Positions 1 through 8,415 are shown, counted from the first letter of the stretch. The stretch is DNA of 64,000 bases from Alistipes senegalensis JC50 (GCF_025145645.1 NZ_CP102252.1:620001-684000), one strand, 5' to 3'. The notes: generated by a model not told the origin, from the letters alone. Made by a program: numbers and translations.

Positions 1-2426
1 TTGAACGAGAAGTTGCCGCCCAGGAAGACCGTCCAGTCCTTGTTCAGCTGCTTGCGGTAAGAGAGCTCCAGCTCGATGCCGTGTTTCTTGATCTTACCCT
101 TGTTGAGCTCCTTCGAGGTGTTGCCGATCCACATCGGGGTCGTGTTGTCCACCGAAATCAGCATCTTATCGCGCTTCTCGTCGAAGAGGTCCACGCTCAG
201 GTGGAGTTCGTCGTTCAGAAAACCCATCTCGATACCGAGGTCGCGCTTCATGGCCTGCTCCCACTGCACCGAACTGTTGGCGATTTTGTCCTCGACGATG
301 TGTCCGTTGCCGTCCTTCGAGAATTCGCTCATGTAGAGCCAGCGGTTGTTGGCGTAGTCGCTGCCGACCAGACCCTGCGAATAGCGGAGTTTCAGCTTGC
401 TGAACCACGGTTTCAGCGGCTCGAAGAAACGCTCCTCCGAGACCACCCACCCCACGGCGCCCGAGGGGAAGAACCCGAAACGGTTGCCCGGGGCGAAGCG
501 CTCCGAACCGGTGTAACCCATGTTGACCTCGACGAGGTACTTGTGGGCGAAATCGTAGGTGGCGCGCGCCACGATCGCCTCGTTGTAGTAGGGGAAATCC
601 GACCCCTTGTCCTGCTCCTGCCGGTTGAAGAGCACCAGACCCGTCACGTTGTGGCGGCCGAAGGTGCGGTTGTAGTTGAGCGAAAGATCGTAGTAGAGGT
701 CGAGGTAGTAGCCGTCCTGCAATGCGTTGCCGGCCGTCGTGTAGACCGGATTGGGCACGTAGAGATAACCGTTGTCGCCCGTCCGGCGCCACGGATTCTC
801 GCCGGAGCCGATCTTCGAGAAATCGAGGTACCACGCCGGACGGTCGTACTCGGTGCGCAGGGTCGTATATTTATAATAGGTGCTCAGCGACACCTTGCCC
901 TGCACCGAAAGTCCCTTGGTGATGAAGTCGAGCTTCTGGTTGAGGATGATGTCCGAGAAGAGTTTGGAATCGGTGAGCTGGATGAAGCGGCCGCGCATCA
1001 TCTGGTAATAGGGGTTTCCCGTGGTCTGGTCGGCCTCGCTGATAAGGCGGTCCTCCACGACGCCCGGATAGTCCAGGTCGGGAACCTCTTCGAGCACCCA
1101 CGAGGGGTAGTACATCGGGTATTTGGCCGTCGAGCTGCCGAAGATGTATTTCCACATGCCGTCGTCGCCGTCCTGCGGCTGGGGCTTATTCTTGATGCCG
1201 ACGTTGCCGCCCAGCTTGAACGACACGACGGTCGTCGGGGTGACGTTGAAATCGACGTTGGTGCGGAAGTTGAAGCGGTTGTAATAGTAGCGCGAGTCGA
1301 TCTTGCCGTCGTTCACGCCTTTGAATATGGAGCCTTCGTGCGCATAGCCCACCGAGGCGAAATACTTCACGAAGCGCGTACCGCCCTGGATGTTGAAGTT
1401 GGCGTTGATCGTCGAGGCGAACGAGTCGGTCATCTCGTCGAGCCAGTTCACGTCGGGATAGCGCAGCGCGTTGAGGCGCGACGAGGGGCGGCGGTACTCG
1501 GCGAGGTCCGCCTGCGAGGTGAGCGAATCGAAGAGCTGGTCGTTCATCTTGGCCACGTTCATCAGCGACATCGTCCGGTAGGAGTCGATATGCTTCGGGG
1601 TGTTGATCGGCATGGCGAAACCCGTCGAGAACGAAAAGTCCATCTTCGGCTTGCCCTCCCGACCGCTTTTGGTCGTGACGATGATGACGCCGTTGGCACC
1701 TTTGGCGCCGAACACGGCCGTCGCCGAAGCGTCTTTCAGGACCGAGATGTTGGCCACCTCGTTGGGGTCGATGGTCGAGAAATCGCGCTCCACGCCGTCC
1801 ACCAGCACCAGCGGGTTGGAGTTGCTGAAGCTCGACACGCCGCGGATCAGGATTTCGGCGTCGTTCTGACCCGGCTGTCCCGAGGTCTGGAGCGTCGTGA
1901 CGCCCGAGAGCTTGCCCGCGAGGGCGTTGGTGATGTTCGACACGCCCGAATCCACGAGGGCGTCGCCCTTGACCTGCGAGATGGCGCCCACGACGCTCTC
2001 CTTGCGCTGCACGCCGTAGCCCACGACCACGACATCGGCAATGGCCGCCGTATTCTCCCGCAGCGTCACCATATACTGTGTCTGCGAGGTCAGTGTCACC
2101 TGCTGGGTTTCATAACCCAGGTAGGAGATCAGCAAGCGGCCCTTGGCGGGAACTTCCAGCGAGAAGGCGCCCTTCGCATCGGTCGTCGTGCCGGTCGTCG
2201 TGCCCTCGACGATCACGTTGGCTCCGATCACCGGCGCACCGGCCTGATCGACCACCGTACCCTGAACACGGTGTTTCGCGGCGGCATTCCCGGCCTGCGC
2301 CGCCGCAGCGGGCGCAGCGAGAATCCCCGGCGCTTGCAGCAGACACAGCGCCAGAACCAACACGGCGAAGCGCAGCGCGCCCCATCGCCCGGTTCCGGAA
2401 ATTGCATACTTTGTAGATTTACTCAT
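1..2426 (-). CDS. SusC/RagA-family TonB-linked outer membrane protein, 3' end outside window
   Basis: The N-terminal 808 residues are present and the C-terminus (family length about 1000-1100) runs off the left edge. The ATG at 2426 opens a signal peptide (hydrophobic LVLALCLLQAPGILA). A carboxypeptidase-regulatory-like domain follows (VQGTVVDQAGAPVIGANV... LISYLGYETQ), then the SusC-specific VVVGYGVQRKESVVGAI stretch and the plug (ILIRGVSSFSNSNPLVLVDG, then VLKDASATAVFGAKGANG), then barrel strands to the edge. SusC proteins import oligosaccharides or peptides through the outer membrane with a SusD lipoprotein, powered by TonB. A susD partner would be expected further left, outside the window. 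The family is certain; the substrate cannot be told. Confidence 0.95.
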   Translation of the reverse strand, partial: MSKSTKYAISGTGRWGALRFAVLVLALCLLQAPGILAAPAAAAQAGNAAAKHRVQGTVVDQAGAPVIGANVIVEGTTTGTTTDAKGAFSLEVPAKGRLLISYLGYETQQVTLTSQTQYMVTLRENTAAIADVVVVGYGVQRKESVVGAISQVKGDALVDSGVSNITNALAGKLSGVTTLQTSGQPGQNDAEILIRGVSSFSNSNPLVLVDGVERDFSTIDPNEVANISVLKDASATAVFGAKGANGVIIVTTKSGREGKPKMDFSFSTGFAMPINTPKHIDSYRTMSLMNVAKMNDQLFDSLTSQADLAEYRRPSSRLNALRYPDVNWLDEMTDSFASTINANFNIQGGTRFVKYFASVGYAHEGSIFKGVNDGKIDSRYYYNRFNFRTNVDFNVTPTTVVSFKLGGNVGIKNKPQPQDGDDGMWKYIFGSSTAKYPMYYPSWVLEEVPDLDYPGVVEDRLISEADQTTGNPYYQMMRGRFIQLTDSKLFSDIILNQKLDFITKGLSVQGKVSLSTYYKYTTLRTEYDRPAWYLDFSKIGSGENPWRRTGDNGYLYVPNPVYTTAGNALQDGYYLDLYYDLSLNYNRTFGRHNVTGLVLFNRQEQDKGSDFPYYNEAIVARATYDFAHKYLVEVNMGYTGSERFAPGNRFGFFPSGAVGWVVSEERFFEPLKPWFSKLKLRYSQGLVGSDYANNRWLYMSEFSKDGNGHIVEDKIANSSVQWEQAMKRDLGIEMGFLNDELHLSVDLFDEKRDKMLISVDNTTPMWIGNTSKELNKGKIKKHGIELELSYRKQLNKDWTVFLGGNFSF

Positions 2427-2505
2427 GTTGATTGGTTTAGGTTATTCGTCTTGTGTTAGCTCGTCATTATTCGATTTTTTTAATAACTGCAACCTCCTGG
2501 TAGTG

Positions 2506-2513
2506 CAAATTTA
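2506..2513 (-). promoter_or_regulatory. Candidate -7 box of the SusC gene
   Basis: On the minus strand this reads TAAATTTG, matching the Bacteroidota -7 consensus TAnnTTTG, about 80 bases upstream of the SusC ATG. No clear TTTG -33 box lies 19-21 bases further upstream, so the promoter may need an activator or an ECF sigma factor. That last point is inference. Confidence 0.45.
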
Positions 2514-2576
2514 GAATGAGGCATCGGGGAAGACTGAAACTTGCGTACATCTGATTGAAACAATCATACATTTTTA

Positions 2577-2600
2577 CGGGATGTGTGCGCACACATCCCG
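2577..2600. repeat. Perfect 24-bp palindrome upstream of the SusC gene
   Basis: The half-site CGGGATGTGTGC is followed directly by its exact reverse complement, with no spacer. It lies about 65 bp upstream of the SusC -7 box in a gene-free stretch (2427-2739). It could be a dimeric regulator site or a cruciform-forming hairpin; neither strand has a T-run directly after it. Confidence 0.5.
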
Positions 2601-2621
2601 CCCGAAGCGACAGGAGCGACG

Positions 2622-2651
2622 AAAAAAGGGACGGATCGAAAAATCCGTCCC
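2622..2651 (-). terminator. Intrinsic terminator of the PAP2-like gene
   Basis: Read on the minus strand, stem GGGACGGAT pairs with ATCCGTCCC around a short T-rich loop and is followed by TTTTTT. It sits about 90 bp past the stop of the PAP2-like gene and before the SusC promoter, so it separates the two units. Confidence 0.8.
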
Positions 2652-2658
2652 CGAGGGG

Positions 2659-2675
2659 CAGGCGTAAGACGCCTG
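2659..2675 (+). repeat. TAAGA-loop hairpin
   Basis: CAGGCG-TAAGA-CGCCTG followed on the plus strand by TTTTAG. The loop and tail match hairpins on the minus strand near 31331 and 31352, so it is probably a member of the same dispersed hairpin family. It might terminate plus-strand transcription. Confidence 0.45.
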
Positions 2676-2739
2676 TTTTAGAAACAACAGCAGGTCAGGA
2701 GGCTTTTCCGCCCCGTCCGTGCCACCGGCGCAAGACGCC

Positions 2740-3348
2740 TTACAAGAAGAGTACGGCGAGCACCGAGACGGCGAAACCGCCGCAGAATCCGGCCAGCACC
2801 TGCCGTCCGTTGTGGCACCCCAGATAGAGGCGCGCCGAAGCCAGCGCCCCGGCGCAGAGGACAGCCGCCACGAGCGGCACCATCATATTGCCCACGCCCA
2901 CGACGTTCATCACCACCAGCAGCGCCACGACGGCGCCCATGCCCGTCAGATGAAGGCTTATTTTCCAGTAGAACGACACCCCGAGGCACAGCAGCTCGCA
3001 GCAGGCCGCGGCGAGCATGAACTTGCGCAGGAACACCGCCGAAGGGATCTTCGCAACGGTGACAGCGCAAAGGATGTAGCAGAGTGCCCCGATCAGCAGC
3101 GGCAGCATCCGTTCGCGCCGGTCATCGACACGGTAGTCCGAAATGCGGCCCAGCGACCGCAGCACCCCGAGCGACAACACGGGGATGATGACGGCATAGA
3201 GCGCCACCACCCACAGCAGATAGAACTTCACGTTCGGGGAGTAATGGGCGAAGGTCGTCATCGTCAGCAGCAGGGCCATCATATAGATCGGCAGCAGGAA
3301 CGGGTGCAGGACCCAGGAGATGCCGGTGGAGATTTTTTTATAGTTCAT
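2740..3348 (-). CDS. PAP2-superfamily-like integral membrane protein, degenerate
   Basis: This 202-residue protein has about six hydrophobic segments. Its C-terminal third resembles the PAP2 (type 2 phosphatidic acid phosphatase) fold: SLHLTGMGA occupies the place of the PSGH motif, and SARLYLGCHNGRQ resembles the third motif SRxxxxxHxxxD. The Arg and His of motif 3 are kept, but the final Asp is Gln and the PSGH motif is altered. Catalysis is therefore doubtful. The gene lies downstream of rpoN on the same strand, separated by 239 bp that hold two dispersed repeats, and ends at a good terminator. It could be a lipid phosphatase relative or a non-catalytic membrane protein; the family link is inference from motif spacing. 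Confidence 0.6.
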   Translation of the reverse strand: MNYKKISTGISWVLHPFLLPIYMMALLLTMTTFAHYSPNVKFYLLWVVALYAVIIPVLSLGVLRSLGRISDYRVDDRRERMLPLLIGALCYILCAVTVAKIPSAVFLRKFMLAAACCELLCLGVSFYWKISLHLTGMGAVVALLVVMNVVGVGNMMVPLVAAVLCAGALASARLYLGCHNGRQVLAGFCGGFAVSVLAVLFL

Positions 3349-3382
3349 TTCCAGTTCTTTAATGCCCGCCGTTCGGACGGGT

Positions 3383-3489
3383 GTCGTTGCGAGGAGGACT
3401 TTCGGTCCGACGCGGCGATCTGCGGATCATGTCGGAACCTCCCGGCTATCCATCGGATCGCCACGCGCATTGCATTCGCTCGCAATGAC
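3383..3489. repeat. Dispersed ~105-bp inverted repeat, copy 1
   Basis: The left arm begins GTCGTTGCGAGGAGGAC and carries CGCGGCGATC. The right arm ends CGCTCGCAATGAC, the imperfect reverse complement. Two more copies occur at 23647-23753 and 40907-41014. All three are intergenic, and the arms are better conserved than the centre. This could be a REP- or MITE-like element; no transposase is nearby. Confidence 0.7.
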
Positions 3490-3544
3490 CCGCCCGCCTA
3501 AAAAACGTTTTTCAAGGCAGGCAGCGCAGCCCCGAATCCGATAT

Positions 3545-3587
3545 CCGAAAGCCTGCCGCCGCCCTTAAATCCCGCTTCTCAAGCGGG
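3545..3587 (-). repeat. Dispersed 3'-end hairpin, copy A (after rpoN)
   Basis: On the minus strand the hairpin CCCGCTT-GAG-AAGCGGG starts directly after the rpoN stop codon, followed by a tail related to TTTnAGGGGCGATGGC and GCAGGCTTTCGG. A close relative sits directly after asnS (5148-5189) and others near 31281-31375. It may act as a 3' stabiliser or weak terminator. Confidence 0.6.
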
Positions 3588-5009
3588 CTATATCTGTTTC
3601 CGCAGCCTCGCCACCGGAATGCCGAGCATTTCGCGGTACTTGGCCACGGTGCGGCGGGCGATGCGGTAGCCTTTCGAATTGAGGATGTCCATCAGCGTCT
3701 CGTCGGTCAGCGGACGGCGCTTGTCCTCCTCGTCGATGCACTCCTGAAGGATGTTCTTGATCTCGTAACTCGACACCTCCTCGCCCGAATCGGTCTGCAT
3801 GGCCTCCGAGAAGAGCGATTTCAGGAGGATGATCCCGAACTGCGTCTGCACGTATTTGCTGTTCACCACGCGCGAGATGGTCGAAACGTCGAGCCCCGTG
3901 CGGTCGGCGATGTCCTTGAGGATCATCGGCCGGAGCTTCGACTTGTCGCCGTCCTTGAAATACTCCTCCTGATAGTCCAAAATGGTCTGCATCGTGCGCA
4001 TCAGCGTATCGTGGCGCTGCTTGATGGCCGAGATGAACCATTTCGCCGAGTCGATCTTGCTCTTCACGAACTGGATCGCCTCCTTGTCCTTCTCCCGGAC
4101 GCGGCCGTCCGAACCCACCATCTCGCGAATCATCTCCATATAGCGGCGGTTGACGCGCACCTCGGGAACGTTGTAGGAGTTCAGCGACAGGGTGAAACGC
4201 CCGTCCTGATAATCGAGGAGGAAATCCGGAATGATGTAGGGCGTGGTGTCCGTACCGCCCTCGGCGTAGAGGTTGCCGGGTTTGGGCGACAGCCGGCGGA
4301 TCTCGGCGATCGCCTCGCGGAAATCGTCCTCGGAGATCTGCAAGCGCGCCATCAGCTTCTCGTAGTGCTTCTTGACGAACTCGTCGAAATAGTTGGTCAG
4401 AATCTTGCGGGCCAGCCACCGCGGGCGGGTGTTGATCGGCATCTGCGCCATCTGCAACAGCAGGCATTCCCGCAGGTCGCGGGCGCCGATGCCGGCAGGC
4501 TCCAGCTCATGGATGACGTTCAACAGGCGTTCCAACTCTCCGGCCGTGGTCTCGACCCCCACCGTGAAGGCGATGTCGTCGGCCACGGACTCCAGGTCGC
4601 GGCGCAGGTAGCCGTCCTCGTCGATGCTTCCGACCAGGTAGACGGCCAGCCGCATATCCCGCTCGGGAAGATTCCGGTAGCGCAGCTGTTCGATCAGATA
4701 CTCCTGCAACGAACGCCCCTCGGTCAGATAGACCGGGCGCTGTTTGTCGTCTTTCGAAAAGTTGTTGATGCGGCTTTTGTACGACGGCGTGTCGTCGTCG
4801 TGCAGGTATTCGTCAACGGAGATCTGCTGGGGCTGCTCGTCGTCCTCGGAAGAGCGTTCCTCCTCTTCCAGAACGATGTTGTCCTCGATCTCCTGTTTGA
4901 TGCGCTGTTCGAGCTGCACGGCGGGGAGCTCCAGCAACTTGATCATCTGAATCTGCTGCGGAGAGAGCTTCTGCTGAAGCGAAAGTACCTGTTTCTGATT
5001 GATAGCCAT
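3588..5009 (-). CDS. rpoN: RNA polymerase sigma-54 factor
   Basis: Sigma-54 directs RNA polymerase to -24/-12 promoters that need AAA+ activators. The 473 residues are full length for the family. The glutamine- and leucine-rich region I (LSLQQKLSPQQIQMIKLLEL) lies at the N-terminus, an acidic linker follows (EEEERSSEDDEQ), then the core-binding region, and the RpoN box ARRTVAKYRE lies at residues 451-460 near the C-terminus. The start ATG at 5009 gives the normal family N-terminus. It is transcribed in the same direction as asnS upstream and the PAP2-like gene downstream, but with gaps of 180 and 239 bp. No dedicated promoter box was clearly visible upstream. Confidence 0.97.
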   Translation of the reverse strand: MAINQKQVLSLQQKLSPQQIQMIKLLELPAVQLEQRIKQEIEDNIVLEEEERSSEDDEQPQQISVDEYLHDDDTPSYKSRINNFSKDDKQRPVYLTEGRSLQEYLIEQLRYRNLPERDMRLAVYLVGSIDEDGYLRRDLESVADDIAFTVGVETTAGELERLLNVIHELEPAGIGARDLRECLLLQMAQMPINTRPRWLARKILTNYFDEFVKKHYEKLMARLQISEDDFREAIAEIRRLSPKPGNLYAEGGTDTTPYIIPDFLLDYQDGRFTLSLNSYNVPEVRVNRRYMEMIREMVGSDGRVREKDKEAIQFVKSKIDSAKWFISAIKQRHDTLMRTMQTILDYQEEYFKDGDKSKLRPMILKDIADRTGLDVSTISRVVNSKYVQTQFGIILLKSLFSEAMQTDSGEEVSSYEIKNILQECIDEEDKRRPLTDETLMDILNSKGYRIARRTVAKYREMLGIPVARLRKQI

Positions 5010-5147
5010 ATAGGGTCCAAATTAAGAATTTATCAGCATTCCGAATTTGGTCTCTTCATTTATTATTATCGGGTTCGGGTGTCACGAAAGTCGTTCAGGA
5101 CGGCTTCCGGTGTAAAACGGGCGGGAGCGCAGACGGGATTCAGCAGC

Positions 5148-5189
5148 CCGAAAGCCTGCCATCGCCCCTGAAAGCCGCTTCTCAAACGG
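5148..5189 (-). repeat. Dispersed 3'-end hairpin, copy B (after asnS)
   Basis: Begins directly after the asnS stop codon on the minus strand, with CCGTTTGAGAAGCGG followed by CTTTCAGGGGCGATGGC and AGGCTTTCGGG. It matches the element after rpoN in structure and position. Confidence 0.6.
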
Positions 5190-6578
5190 TCAGAAATCGG
5201 CGTGCTGCGGCGTCCGGGGGAACGGCTGCACGTCGCGGATGTTCGTCATGCCGGTCACGAAGAGCAGCAGACGGTCGAAGCCCAGCCCGAAGCCTGAGTG
5301 GGGCGCCGACCCCCAGCGGCGGGTGTCGAGGTACCACCACAGCTCGCGTTCGCTCATGCCGAGCTCGGTCACGCGGTTGTGCAGCTTCGTATAGTCGGCC
5401 TCGCGCTCCGAACCGCCAATGATCTCGCCGATGCCGGGGAACAGCACGTCCATCGCGCGCACGGTCTTGCCGTCGTCGTTCTGCTTCATGTAGAACGCCT
5501 TGATGTCCTTCGGGTAGTTGATCAGGATGACCGGGCGCTTGAAATGCTCCTCCACGAGGTAACGCTCGTGCTCCGACTGCAAGTCGCAGCCCCAGTCGCA
5601 GGGGAATTCGAACTTGCGGCCCGAGGCTTTCAGAATCTCGATGCCCTCGGTGTAGTCCAGGCGTTTGAAATCGTGCTCCAGGACGAAATGCAGCCGCTCC
5701 AACAGCCCCTTGTCCCACATCTTGTTCATGAATTCGAGGTCCTCCATACAATGATCCAGCGCATAGCGGATGAGGTATTTGAGGAAGTCCTCGGCCAGTT
5801 CCATGTTGTCTTCCAGATCGTAGAACGCCGCTTCGGGCTCGATCATCCAGAACTCCGACGCATGGCGCGGAGTATTGGAGTTTTCGGCACGGAACGTGGG
5901 GCCGAACGTGTAGATGCGGCCCAGCGACAGCGCACCCAGCTCGCCTTCGAGCTGGCCCGACACGGTGAGGTTGCACGATTTTCCGAAGAAATCCTGCGAA
6001 TAATCGACCGCGCCCTCCTCGGTCCGCGGCAGGTCGTTCAGATCGAGCGTCGTCACCTGGAACATCGCACCGGCGCCCTCGCAGTCCGAAGCCGTGATGA
6101 TCGGAGTATGGAAATAGTAGAAACCGTGGTTGTTGAAATACTCGTGGATGGCATAGGCCATGGCGTGACGGATGCGGAGCACCGCGCCGAACGTGTTCGT
6201 GCGCGGACGCAGGTAGGCGATGTCGCGCAGGAACTCCAGCGAATGTCCCTTCTTTTGCAGGGGATAGCTCTCGGGATCGGCCGTGCCGTAGATCTCGATC
6301 TTTTCGGCCTGCACCTCGACGCCCTGCCCCGCGCCCGGCGATGCGACCAGACGGCCATCGACGCGGATGCAGGCACCCGTGGTGACGGGTTTGAGCTCCT
6401 CCTCGGCGATCTTCGCCAGATCGACCACCACCTGTATATTATTTACGCACGACCCGTCGTTCAGGGCGATGAACGCCACGTTCTTGTTTCCGCGCTTGGT
6501 GCGCACCCAACCTTTGACGACGATGTCGGTGTCCACGACGCCCGACTTCAAAATCTCTACGATTCTTTGCGTTTTCAT
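5190..6578 (-). CDS. asnS: Asparaginyl-tRNA synthetase
   Basis: This class IIb aminoacyl-tRNA synthetase charges tRNA-Asn with asparagine in the cytoplasm. Its 462 residues begin with an OB-fold anticodon-binding domain (about 18-110: VVKGWVRTKRGNKNVAFIAL). The class II catalytic core follows, with motif 2 (FRAENSNTPRHASEFWMIEPE region) and motif 3 (GLGFDRLLLFVTGM) near the C-terminus. A TTG 33 bases further upstream is in frame, but a promoter -7 box at 6609-6616 overlaps it, so the ATG at 6578 is preferred. The gene has its own promoter and is followed by a dispersed hairpin. Confidence 0.97.
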   Translation of the reverse strand: MKTQRIVEILKSGVVDTDIVVKGWVRTKRGNKNVAFIALNDGSCVNNIQVVVDLAKIAEEELKPVTTGACIRVDGRLVASPGAGQGVEVQAEKIEIYGTADPESYPLQKKGHSLEFLRDIAYLRPRTNTFGAVLRIRHAMAYAIHEYFNNHGFYYFHTPIITASDCEGAGAMFQVTTLDLNDLPRTEEGAVDYSQDFFGKSCNLTVSGQLEGELGALSLGRIYTFGPTFRAENSNTPRHASEFWMIEPEAAFYDLEDNMELAEDFLKYLIRYALDHCMEDLEFMNKMWDKGLLERLHFVLEHDFKRLDYTEGIEILKASGRKFEFPCDWGCDLQSEHERYLVEEHFKRPVILINYPKDIKAFYMKQNDDGKTVRAMDVLFPGIGEIIGGSEREADYTKLHNRVTELGMSERELWWYLDTRRWGSAPHSGFGLGFDRLLLFVTGMTNIRDVQPFPRTPQHADF

Positions 6579-6608
6579 AGTTTGTTCTTCACTCGTTTTC
6601 CTAATTGA

Positions 6609-6639
6609 CAAAGTTAGCTATTATTTGCGATTTGGCAAA
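6609..6639 (-). promoter_or_regulatory. Promoter of asnS
   Basis: On the minus strand TTTG (6639-6636), a 19-base spacer and TAACTTTG (6616-6609) match the Bacteroidota consensus TTTG-N19-21-TAnnTTTG. It lies about 30 bases upstream of the asnS ATG. Confidence 0.8.
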
Positions 6640-6649
6640 AAAAATTACC

Positions 6650-7029
6650 TCCGGTGTCGTAACGGCACTTCCATAAGTCGGAATGTATTACCGGAGCGCA
6701 TGCGATTCGGTCCATTCGTACTTCGGATACTCCCGCCCGGCAAAATACAAGTAAACTTGCTTTTGCACTCGGCTTATTCGCACTTTGGCTGCGGCGCCGT
6801 AACGGCGCTTTCAGGTTGTCGGGGACTTTTGCCGGGCCGCCCGGGAATCGGGTTTCTCTCCGTCCGTTCTTTTTCTATCGCCGGGACGTTTCAAATACTC
6901 CCGCCCGGCAATGCTCAAATAAATTGACATTGCCCTCGCTTATTCGTACTTTGGCTGCGCCTTAGATACTCCGCCTCGGAAAAAATGCAAGCGAGCTTGC
7001 TTTTTTCTCTCGGCTTATTCGTATCTTTG
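6650..7029 (+). repeat. Tandem degenerate repeats carrying promoter-like cores
   Basis: Three clear units of 64-67 bp lie at 6727-6793, 6895-6959 and 6966-7029. Each has the order ATACTCC(C)GCC, then TTGCTTTT or a relative, then CTTATTCGnAnnTTTG, which is a Bacteroidota -33/-7 promoter layout. A weaker partial unit ends at 6726 (CCATTCGTACTTCGG). Between units, the stretches from about 6655 and 6796 also resemble each other (CGTAACGGCnCTT). The last unit ends in TATCTTTG (7022-7029) with a TTG at 6997-6999, 22 bp upstream, and is the likely promoter of the gene at 7052. This fills the whole intergenic stretch between asnS and that gene. Confidence 0.7.
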
Positions 7030-7051
7030 TCCGAATCATATTCCGTATACG

Positions 7052-8401
7052 ATGAAACGAACGATACTGACGGCTGCGCTGGCAGCCTGCACGCTGGCGG
7101 CCCAGGCCCAGGAAGAACGGAACCCCGTTCCGATGACCTCGCGCGGAGGCCGCATCTACCGCACGGAGGTCGTACCCTACGATGCCCGCCACGACGCCGA
7201 TGCCCGCAACCGCGAAGCCGGAGGCTACTGGAAAGCCTTCAGCCCCGAGGTGACGATTACGACCGAAGGTCCTCTTTATGCCGTTCTCGGACAGGAGATC
7301 GAAATCCCGTTCGCCTGGACCGACGGCGTGGTCTACCTGCACGCGGAGAACCCCGGTTCGGCCTACTCGCTCTGGCTCAACGACCGTCAGGTGGCCGAGG
7401 TCAGCGACCCGCTGACGCCCGCGGAATTCGACTTGACCCCCTATATCCGCGAGGGCGTCAACGATTTCAAACTGCTGATGCGCAGCGACAACCCCGCCCG
7501 GCAACTCGACGCCGAGGCCCCCGCCGCCCGCAAACCATTCGAAAACAGCTACCTCTATTATCAGAACAAGCGTTCGATCGCCGATTTCGAGATCGGGCTT
7601 GTGCCCGACACGCTGGGGCGCGACTTCGGGATGCTGGACCTGCGGATCGTGGCGCAGAACGCGTTCAACTACGACGAACCCGTCACCGTGGGCTACGACA
7701 TCTACTCGCCGCAGGGCAAGCTGCTCGAATTCAACATGACCGAGATCACCATTCCGGGCCGTTCGACCGACACGGTGCGCTTCTCGCCGTTCATCTACCA
7801 CACCTACGACAACAAGTGGGAGGCCGGAAGCAAGACGCCGCCGCTCTACAAGGTGATGCTCTTCACGCGCCGCAACGGTGTCTACAAAGAGTACATGCCG
7901 ATGAAGATCGGGTTCGGCAAGACCGAACTCATCGACGGACGCATCATGCGGCTGGGCAAGGAGCTCAAACTCGAAAAGGCCCGCTACAACGCCGCGGCCG
8001 ACCGCAAGACCGCCCTCGCAGAGCTCAAAGCCCTGAAGGCCAAAGGCAAGAATACGATTTGCCCGGACTATCCGCAGCCGGCGTGGTTCTACGAACTGTG
8101 CGACGAGCTGGGGCTCTACGTCATCGACCGGGCGAACATCGACGCCCCGGAGCGCAGCGGCGACCGCACGGTCGGGGGCACGCCGTCGAACGACCCGGCG
8201 TTCGCAGACGAATATCTGGAGCGCGTGAAGGCGATGTATTACCGTTCGCGCAACTTCACCTGCATCGTCGCCTACTCGCTGGGAGGCCCCTCGGGCAACG
8301 GATACAACATGTACAAAGCCTACCAATGGCTGAAATCGGTCGAAAAGTCCCGTCCGGTGATCTACGCCGATGCCGACGGGGAGTGGAATACGGATCTGTA
8401 A
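7052..8401 (+). CDS. Truncated GH2-like (beta-galactosidase-like) secreted protein lacking catalytic residues
   Basis: The 449 residues start with a signal peptide (about 1-20). The order is that of family GH2: an N-terminal sugar-binding beta domain (about 60-150), an Ig-like domain (about 170-290), and the first part of the TIM barrel (about 295-449). LacZ-like landmarks are readable: WFYELCDELGLYVIDRANID at 345-364, and YSLGGPSGNG around 408-417. The second corresponds to the WSLGNESGHG motif of active enzymes, but the acid/base Glu is Pro413 and the preceding Asn is Gly. The protein stops where LacZ would continue to the nucleophile, so both catalytic glutamates are absent. It is probably a carbohydrate-binding pseudoenzyme or a gene remnant. 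It is followed 14 bp later by the metallopeptidase-like gene. Confidence 0.75.
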   Translation: MKRTILTAALAACTLAAQAQEERNPVPMTSRGGRIYRTEVVPYDARHDADARNREAGGYWKAFSPEVTITTEGPLYAVLGQEIEIPFAWTDGVVYLHAENPGSAYSLWLNDRQVAEVSDPLTPAEFDLTPYIREGVNDFKLLMRSDNPARQLDAEAPAARKPFENSYLYYQNKRSIADFEIGLVPDTLGRDFGMLDLRIVAQNAFNYDEPVTVGYDIYSPQGKLLEFNMTEITIPGRSTDTVRFSPFIYHTYDNKWEAGSKTPPLYKVMLFTRRNGVYKEYMPMKIGFGKTELIDGRIMRLGKELKLEKARYNAAADRKTALAELKALKAKGKNTICPDYPQPAWFYELCDELGLYVIDRANIDAPERSGDRTVGGTPSNDPAFADEYLERVKAMYYRSRNFTCIVAYSLGGPSGNGYNMYKAYQWLKSVEKSRPVIYADADGEWNTDL

Positions 8402-8415
8402 CGAAACGGTACGGC

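Noticed and set aside
81..2459. Long open frame of 792 codons on the plus strand
   Set aside because: It is antisense to the SusC gene; the translation has no domain, while the minus strand has clear SusC motifs. Long antisense frames are common at this GC content.
6985..8415. Extended N-terminus for the metallopeptidase gene
   Set aside because: The frame is open from 6985, but the first 477 codons lie out of frame over the GH2-like gene and the ATG at 8416 starts a proper signal peptide.
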